Notes under the pieces: generated by a model
The model's database searches: none
Seen by the model: only the letters and a program-made list of their open reading frames with translations
What the model was told of the DNA's origin: nothing
Source of the DNA: Actinomycetes bacterium
GTDB taxonomy: Bacteria; Actinomycetota; Actinomycetes; Nanopelagicales; Nanopelagicaceae
Length of the DNA: 40,800 nucleotides
Reading direction: 5' to 3'
Assembly (NCBI GenBank): GCA_025355665.1
Contig: JANXZF010000024.1
Span: 1-40,800 of the forward strand
Position numbers and translations under genes: made by a program
Shown here: piece by piece, positions 37,443-40,800 of the stretch
How the letters are laid out: every line of letters begins with the position of its first letter
How positions within the stretch are numbered: position 1 is the first letter of the stretch

Positions 37443-38065
37443 TACTTCTTCACAGGGAGTAAGTGGCGAGCGGGTTCTGAATAACTAACTCCCGAAATCA
37501 TGTTCTCATCATCAAAGTGAACAGTTGTAACGGAGGCGAGTGTGCACTGCCTTTTGCGCGGATCATGAATGAGGTGGTGACCCTCAATTGCACTTCGTAC
37601 GATCCAAATAGGCAATTGATGCGAGACACATATTGCATCTTTTTCACCAGCGGCTTCGTGGGCGGAAAATATTGCAGCCATCATTCGTGTTATTTGCTCA
37701 ATGTACGGCTCTCCCCAAGAAGGGCGCCACGGATTCCAAAGATGTAACCATGCGCTTGGGTGACGCAGCGCACCGTCTCCAATTCCAAAAGGCTTTCCTT
37801 CAAAAATATTCGATGCTTCAATCAAACGCTCATCAGTCGTGATGTCGATATCGTGCGCTGCTGCAATTGGGGCCGCCGTTTCTTGCGCTCGCTGAAGTGG
37901 GGAAACGTGCAGCGCTCCAAGATCAACGCTTTTAGACCATTCACCTAATAATTGCGCCATATCCCGCCCGCGTTCGGACAAGCGCCATCCAGGTTGGCGT
38001 CCGTAAAGTATCTTCTCGGGGTTGTCGACTTCACCGTGACGGACTAGATGAACGTTTGAGGCCAT
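37442..38065 (-). CDS. Histidine phosphatase (phosphoglycerate mutase-like) family protein
   Basis: A 207-residue cytoplasmic phosphatase-fold protein. The catalytic motif LVRHGE (7-12) and a later SHQLPIW, with the second catalytic His, are intact, as is SPLQRAQETA. Substrate is unknown; it is unlikely to be the glycolytic mutase given its context. In Mycobacterium the same gene order (Rv0525 to Rv0529) precedes the cytochrome c maturation genes, so it belongs to that unit. The ATG at 38065 lies 6 bases after a -10-like TATGCT, implying a leaderless operon. An in-frame TTG two codons upstream is rejected for that reason. Confidence 0.92.
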   Translation of the reverse strand: MASNVHLVRHGEVDNPEKILYGRQPGWRLSERGRDMAQLLGEWSKSVDLGALHVSPLQRAQETAAPIAAAHDIDITTDERLIEASNIFEGKPFGIGDGALRHPSAWLHLWNPWRPSWGEPYIEQITRMMAAIFSAHEAAGEKDAICVSHQLPIWIVRSAIEGHHLIHDPRKRQCTLASVTTVHFDDENMISGVSYSEPARHLLPVKK

Positions 38066-38071
38066 GAGCAA

Positions 38072-38077
38072 AGCATA
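38072..38077 (-). promoter_or_regulatory. Candidate leaderless -10 for the cytochrome c maturation operon
   Basis: On the minus strand TATGCT ends 6 bases before the ATG at 38065 of the histidine phosphatase gene, and there is no Shine-Dalgarno site. It is back to back with the -10 of the divergent HAD gene. Confidence 0.5.
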
Positions 38078-38103
38078 AAGCGTCCCATTGAAGCTTTGGT
38101 CGC

Positions 38104-38109
38104 TACTCT
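38104..38109 (+). promoter_or_regulatory. Candidate leaderless -10 for the HAD-IB gene
   Basis: TACTCT ends 6 bases before the ATG at 38116. AGGAAC between them is not a usable Shine-Dalgarno site at that spacing. Confidence 0.48.
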
Positions 38110-38115
38110 AGGAAC

Positions 38116-38889
38116 ATGGCTCCAACCCCAAAGCGAGCGGCATTCTTTGATGTCGATAACACGCTCATCAGGGGATCGGCACTCTATTTCCTTGGCAAGG
38201 GGATGTACCAAAAAGGTTTCTTCACTAAAGCCGATATTTCGCGATTTCTAGTTGCCAATTTGCGGTTCCGATTCTCCGGCAAAGAAAAACCAGACGAGAT
38301 CAAGCGCTTGCAGAATGCAGCGTGCAGTTTTATCGAGGGTCAGAAAGCCAGCGACGTTGCAAAATTAGCTCAAGACGTTTACGACGAACACGTCTCACCG
38401 GCCCTATGGCAAGGGACAATTGATATAGCTCAAATGCATTTAAGCAATGACGAAGAAGTCTGGCTTGTCACAGCAGCATCTCAGGAAATGGCATGTGTTA
38501 TCGCGGAAAAATTGGGACTTACCGGCGCTCTCGGAAGCCGAGCCGAAGTGAAGGAAGGAATCTACACGGGTCAATTGATCGGCAATCTTCTGCACGGCAA
38601 GGATAAGGTAGTTGCGATCAAGGAATTAGCCACCGAACGCGGCTTTGATCTTTCGCAGTGCTACGCATATTCCGATAGTCACAATGATCTTCCATTGCTG
38701 TTAGCTGTTGGTCATCCCAGCGCAATTAACCCGGATGCCGTCCTTAGGATCCGAGCACTACGAGAATCATGGCCGATCCACGATTTCCGCCGGGCAAGGG
38801 CACTAAACCGCGTTCTAGGCCCCGTCGTCAGTTGGACCGCAGCGTTGGGCATGATGCTCAAACCAAGGCGAAACAAACCAAAGGTTTAG
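38116..38889 (+). CDS. HAD-IB family hydrolase
   Basis: Predicted cytoplasmic phosphatase of the haloacid dehalogenase superfamily, 257 residues. Motif I is FFDVDNTLIRG with nucleophile Asp12 and general acid Asp14; motif II is LVTAAS, and motif IV is YSDSHNDLPLL. These match the HAD-IB (SerB-like) group, which includes phosphoserine phosphatase-like and lysolipid or lyso-phosphatidic acid phosphatase-like members. The C-terminal tail is basic (LKPRRNKPKV). It diverges from the cytochrome c maturation operon and is followed 40 bases later by a helicase-associated gene. The substrate is not predictable from sequence. Confidence 0.9.
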   Translation: MAPTPKRAAFFDVDNTLIRGSALYFLGKGMYQKGFFTKADISRFLVANLRFRFSGKEKPDEIKRLQNAACSFIEGQKASDVAKLAQDVYDEHVSPALWQGTIDIAQMHLSNDEEVWLVTAASQEMACVIAEKLGLTGALGSRAEVKEGIYTGQLIGNLLHGKDKVVAIKELATERGFDLSQCYAYSDSHNDLPLLLAVGHPSAINPDAVLRIRALRESWPIHDFRRARALNRVLGPVVSWTAALGMMLKPRRNKPKV

Positions 38890-38914
38890 GTAAACACGAA
38901 TCAGTAACACCCAC

Positions 38915-38920
38915 TAATGT
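38915..38920 (+). promoter_or_regulatory. Possible -10 for the helicase-associated gene
   Basis: TAATGT ends 9 bases before the ATG at 38930. No Shine-Dalgarno site is seen. The spacing is looser than for the other candidates, so this is tentative. Confidence 0.3.
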
Positions 38921-38929
38921 AGAGCGGTT

Positions 38930-40800
38930 ATGGAAACGCGTTCTTTTGCAGACTACCTTCGTGGGCTAGACGACCCCGAACTGCTCTCGCTCTTTGCGTT
39001 GCGCCCCGATTTAGTCTCCCCGGTCCCCCATGACATCGCCTCGCTTGCAGTCCGCGCTAATTCCGCGCCAAGCCTTGCCCGCGCTGTTGATCGGCTCAAT
39101 GAATGGCAGTTCCAAGTTTTGGAAGCATGTGCGGCCCTTGATGAGCCCATGGAAGAAAAAGAAATCGTCTCGGTAACCGATTCGTCCGCGAAATTCGTTC
39201 TCCCGCATCTAGTGAGCATGGCCCTTTTGTACAAATCTAAAGACGGCTTCCGACTTCCAAGTTCGTTGCGTGAAGTCCTTGGAAATGAGCCAGCCGGCCT
39301 AGGCCCCGCTTCAATGGCCAAATTATCAATGAAGAAATTGGATGAAGCGCCAGAGGCTTCAAAGAAAGTCCTCGAAAAACTTACTTGGGGTCCACCCAGA
39401 GGCAGCGTCGGCGACATTCGAAATCCCGGTCCTGGAATTGCCTGGTTATTGAAGGAGAATTTCCTAGTCCCGCTAGATCAGCGCACCGTGATACTTCCGC
39501 GCAACGTCGCGATCTATCTTCGCGGAGGAAAGATTCACAAACACCCTTCGCCAAATCCGCCGACGTTTTCAGGTCGATCAATTGAACAGAAGATCATCGA
39601 TCGCGCTGCAATTGCAAACATTTCAACAATCTTGCGGTGGTGCGAAGAGATCCTGAATTTCTGGTCCGAAGAGCCACCAAGCGCGCTTCGTGCCGGTGGG
39701 CTCGGAGTACGAGATCTCAAAGCTGCGGCCGAGCATCTCGGCGTTGACGAAACGTGTGCCGCGTTCGTTGCAGAATTAGTTTTCCTTAGCGGTCTGGTCG
39801 TAATAGACGGCGATGATCACTTGTTACCGACGCACACATTCGATATCTGGCTCACACAAAAACCCCAAGCACGTTGGCGCTCACTAATTTCACTATGGCT
39901 TATTACTTCGCGAGTGAGCGGCTTAGTTGGCCGAGTAGACGTAAAACATATCGCCGCATTGGGACCCGAACTTGATCGCGTGAACGCCGCAAGTACTCGC
40001 AAGTTGGCATTGGAAATACTTTCGCAGCATCAGCAGATCTCTCCAGATATCGATGCGTTCCTATCACTTGTGAAATGGCGTTCTCCATGTCGCAGAAACC
40101 CTGGGCTCCAAGGCGACTTAGTTAAGTGGACCCTTCGCGAAGCCGAGTGGCTTGGAATCACGGGACAAGGATCAATCTCGAAATATGCGCTGGCATTCCT
40201 GCACGAGCGGGAGGACTTCGGCGTCGATACCGACCTACCGAAATCCATCGACCACATACTCATACAGAGCGATAACACCGCAATTGCGCCTGGCCGCCTC
40301 GAAATTGCAGTCGCTCGCACCTTGGATTCCATCGCAGACATTGAAAGTCGAGGCGGCGCAACCGTCTATAGATTTAGCGAATCATCTATTCGTCGCGGCT
40401 TGGATCATGGCAAGACTGGAGAAGAAATTAAGGATTTCTTACGTAAAACATCAAAGACGCCGGTGCCACAACCTCTCGACTACTTGATCGGTGACGTCGC
40501 AAAACGTCACGGGCGACTTCGCGTAGGAAATACAAGTTCATATCTTCGATGTGAAGACCCAACTCTCCTAACTCAAATTCTCAGCGACAAAAGGTTAGAG
40601 GGATATCCGCTCCGTCGAATTGCGCCTGAAGTGATCATCTGTGATGTCGATGCAAATGAATTGATGTCGGCTCTCCGAAGTTTCGGATATCTACCTGCGG
40701 CCGAATCGAGTTCAGGGGTTCTAATAACCGGACAACGAATCAATCGTGCAAAATCAAAACCTCGCCCGCCACGAGTAATTGGTGAACTTGAATCGCCAAC
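38930..40800 (+). CDS. Helicase-associated domain protein (Rv0862c-like), 3' end outside the window
   Basis: An open reading frame of 623 codons from ATG 38930 runs off the right edge. It resembles the actinobacterial proteins with a helicase XPB/Ssl2-like domain (Helicase_C_3 type), such as Rv0862c of M. tuberculosis. The best-preserved region is near the end, with DYLIGDVAKRHGRLRVG, SYLRCEDPTLLTQIL and ELMSALRSFGYLPAAE. Helicase nucleotide-binding motifs are not seen, so it is not itself the motor. In Mycobacterium the neighbouring gene encodes an XPB-type helicase (Rv0861c), and one may lie just past the edge here. A role in DNA repair is inferred from that association. Confidence 0.85.
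   Translation, partial: METRSFADYLRGLDDPELLSLFALRPDLVSPVPHDIASLAVRANSAPSLARAVDRLNEWQFQVLEACAALDEPMEEKEIVSVTDSSAKFVLPHLVSMALLYKSKDGFRLPSSLREVLGNEPAGLGPASMAKLSMKKLDEAPEASKKVLEKLTWGPPRGSVGDIRNPGPGIAWLLKENFLVPLDQRTVILPRNVAIYLRGGKIHKHPSPNPPTFSGRSIEQKIIDRAAIANISTILRWCEEILNFWSEEPPSALRAGGLGVRDLKAAAEHLGVDETCAAFVAELVFLSGLVVIDGDDHLLPTHTFDIWLTQKPQARWRSLISLWLITSRVSGLVGRVDVKHIAALGPELDRVNAASTRKLALEILSQHQQISPDIDAFLSLVKWRSPCRRNPGLQGDLVKWTLREAEWLGITGQGSISKYALAFLHEREDFGVDTDLPKSIDHILIQSDNTAIAPGRLEIAVARTLDSIADIESRGGATVYRFSESSIRRGLDHGKTGEEIKDFLRKTSKTPVPQPLDYLIGDVAKRHGRLRVGNTSSYLRCEDPTLLTQILSDKRLEGYPLRRIAPEVIICDVDANELMSALRSFGYLPAAESSSGVLITGQRINRAKSKPRPPRVIGELESP

Noticed and set aside
1-40800. CRISPR arrays, insertion sequences, tRNA or rRNA genes, phage genes
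   Set aside because: No direct-repeat arrays, transposase motifs, cloverleaf sequences or rRNA segments were recognised; composition and gene order look like stable chromosome.

Overview
The window looks like chromosomal core sequence from a free-living, aerobic actinomycete (Actinomycetota). The evidence is a GTP-type PEP carboxykinase, a complete 14-subunit complex I with actinobacterial-style extended NuoE, NuoJ and NuoH, a full menaquinone gene set, system II cytochrome c maturation (ResB/CcsB), and an Rv0862c-like protein. Base composition is moderate (roughly half G+C by eye) and intergenic gaps are very short. That fits a streamlined freshwater lineage such as Nanopelagicales (acI) or a relative, but this placement is inference. 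I see no mobile elements, CRISPR arrays, rRNA or tRNA genes, and no gene-free stretch longer than about 200 bases.

Layout. (1) 69-6879, central carbon: an XRE-cupin regulator, a bidirectional terminator, pckG, a divergent intergenic region with a 25-bp dyad, yajQ, a RarD-type EamA permease that appears to start at ATT, and ppdK. (2) 6944-23756 (minus strand): menG, nuoA to nuoN and a polyprenyl diphosphate synthase in one tightly packed array with mostly 1- or 4-base overlaps. (3) 23834-31530, menaquinone block: bioY-menF (+), a GNAT gene (-), menD-menC-menB (-) and menE-menA (+), the last two groups diverging from a 41-bp spacer. (4) 31551-33725: a small PLDc_N-like membrane protein, an MFS permease and a cyclase-family hydrolase. 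(5) 33776-38065 (minus): histidine phosphatase, TlpA-like lipoprotein, CcdA, ResB and CcsB, the same order as Rv0525-Rv0529 in Mycobacterium tuberculosis. (6) 38116 to the end: a HAD-IB hydrolase and the first 623 codons of an Rv0862c-like helicase-associated protein.

Functionally the window joins NADH oxidation (complex I) to synthesis of its quinone acceptor: ring from the Men enzymes, tail from the polyprenyl synthase, final methylation by MenG. It also encodes maturation of c-type cytochromes, which would act downstream of menaquinol. PckG and PPDK serve the PEP/pyruvate/oxaloacetate node.

The most interesting signals are at the level of expression. Many genes that head transcription units have no Shine-Dalgarno site but carry a TANNNT -10-like hexamer 6 or 7 bases before the start codon, which suggests widespread leaderless transcription. 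rarD seems to use an ATT start with a Shine-Dalgarno site overlapping the yajQ stop. The menB/menE spacer has overlapping -10 hexamers on opposite strands. I found no convincing wholly new multi-gene system.
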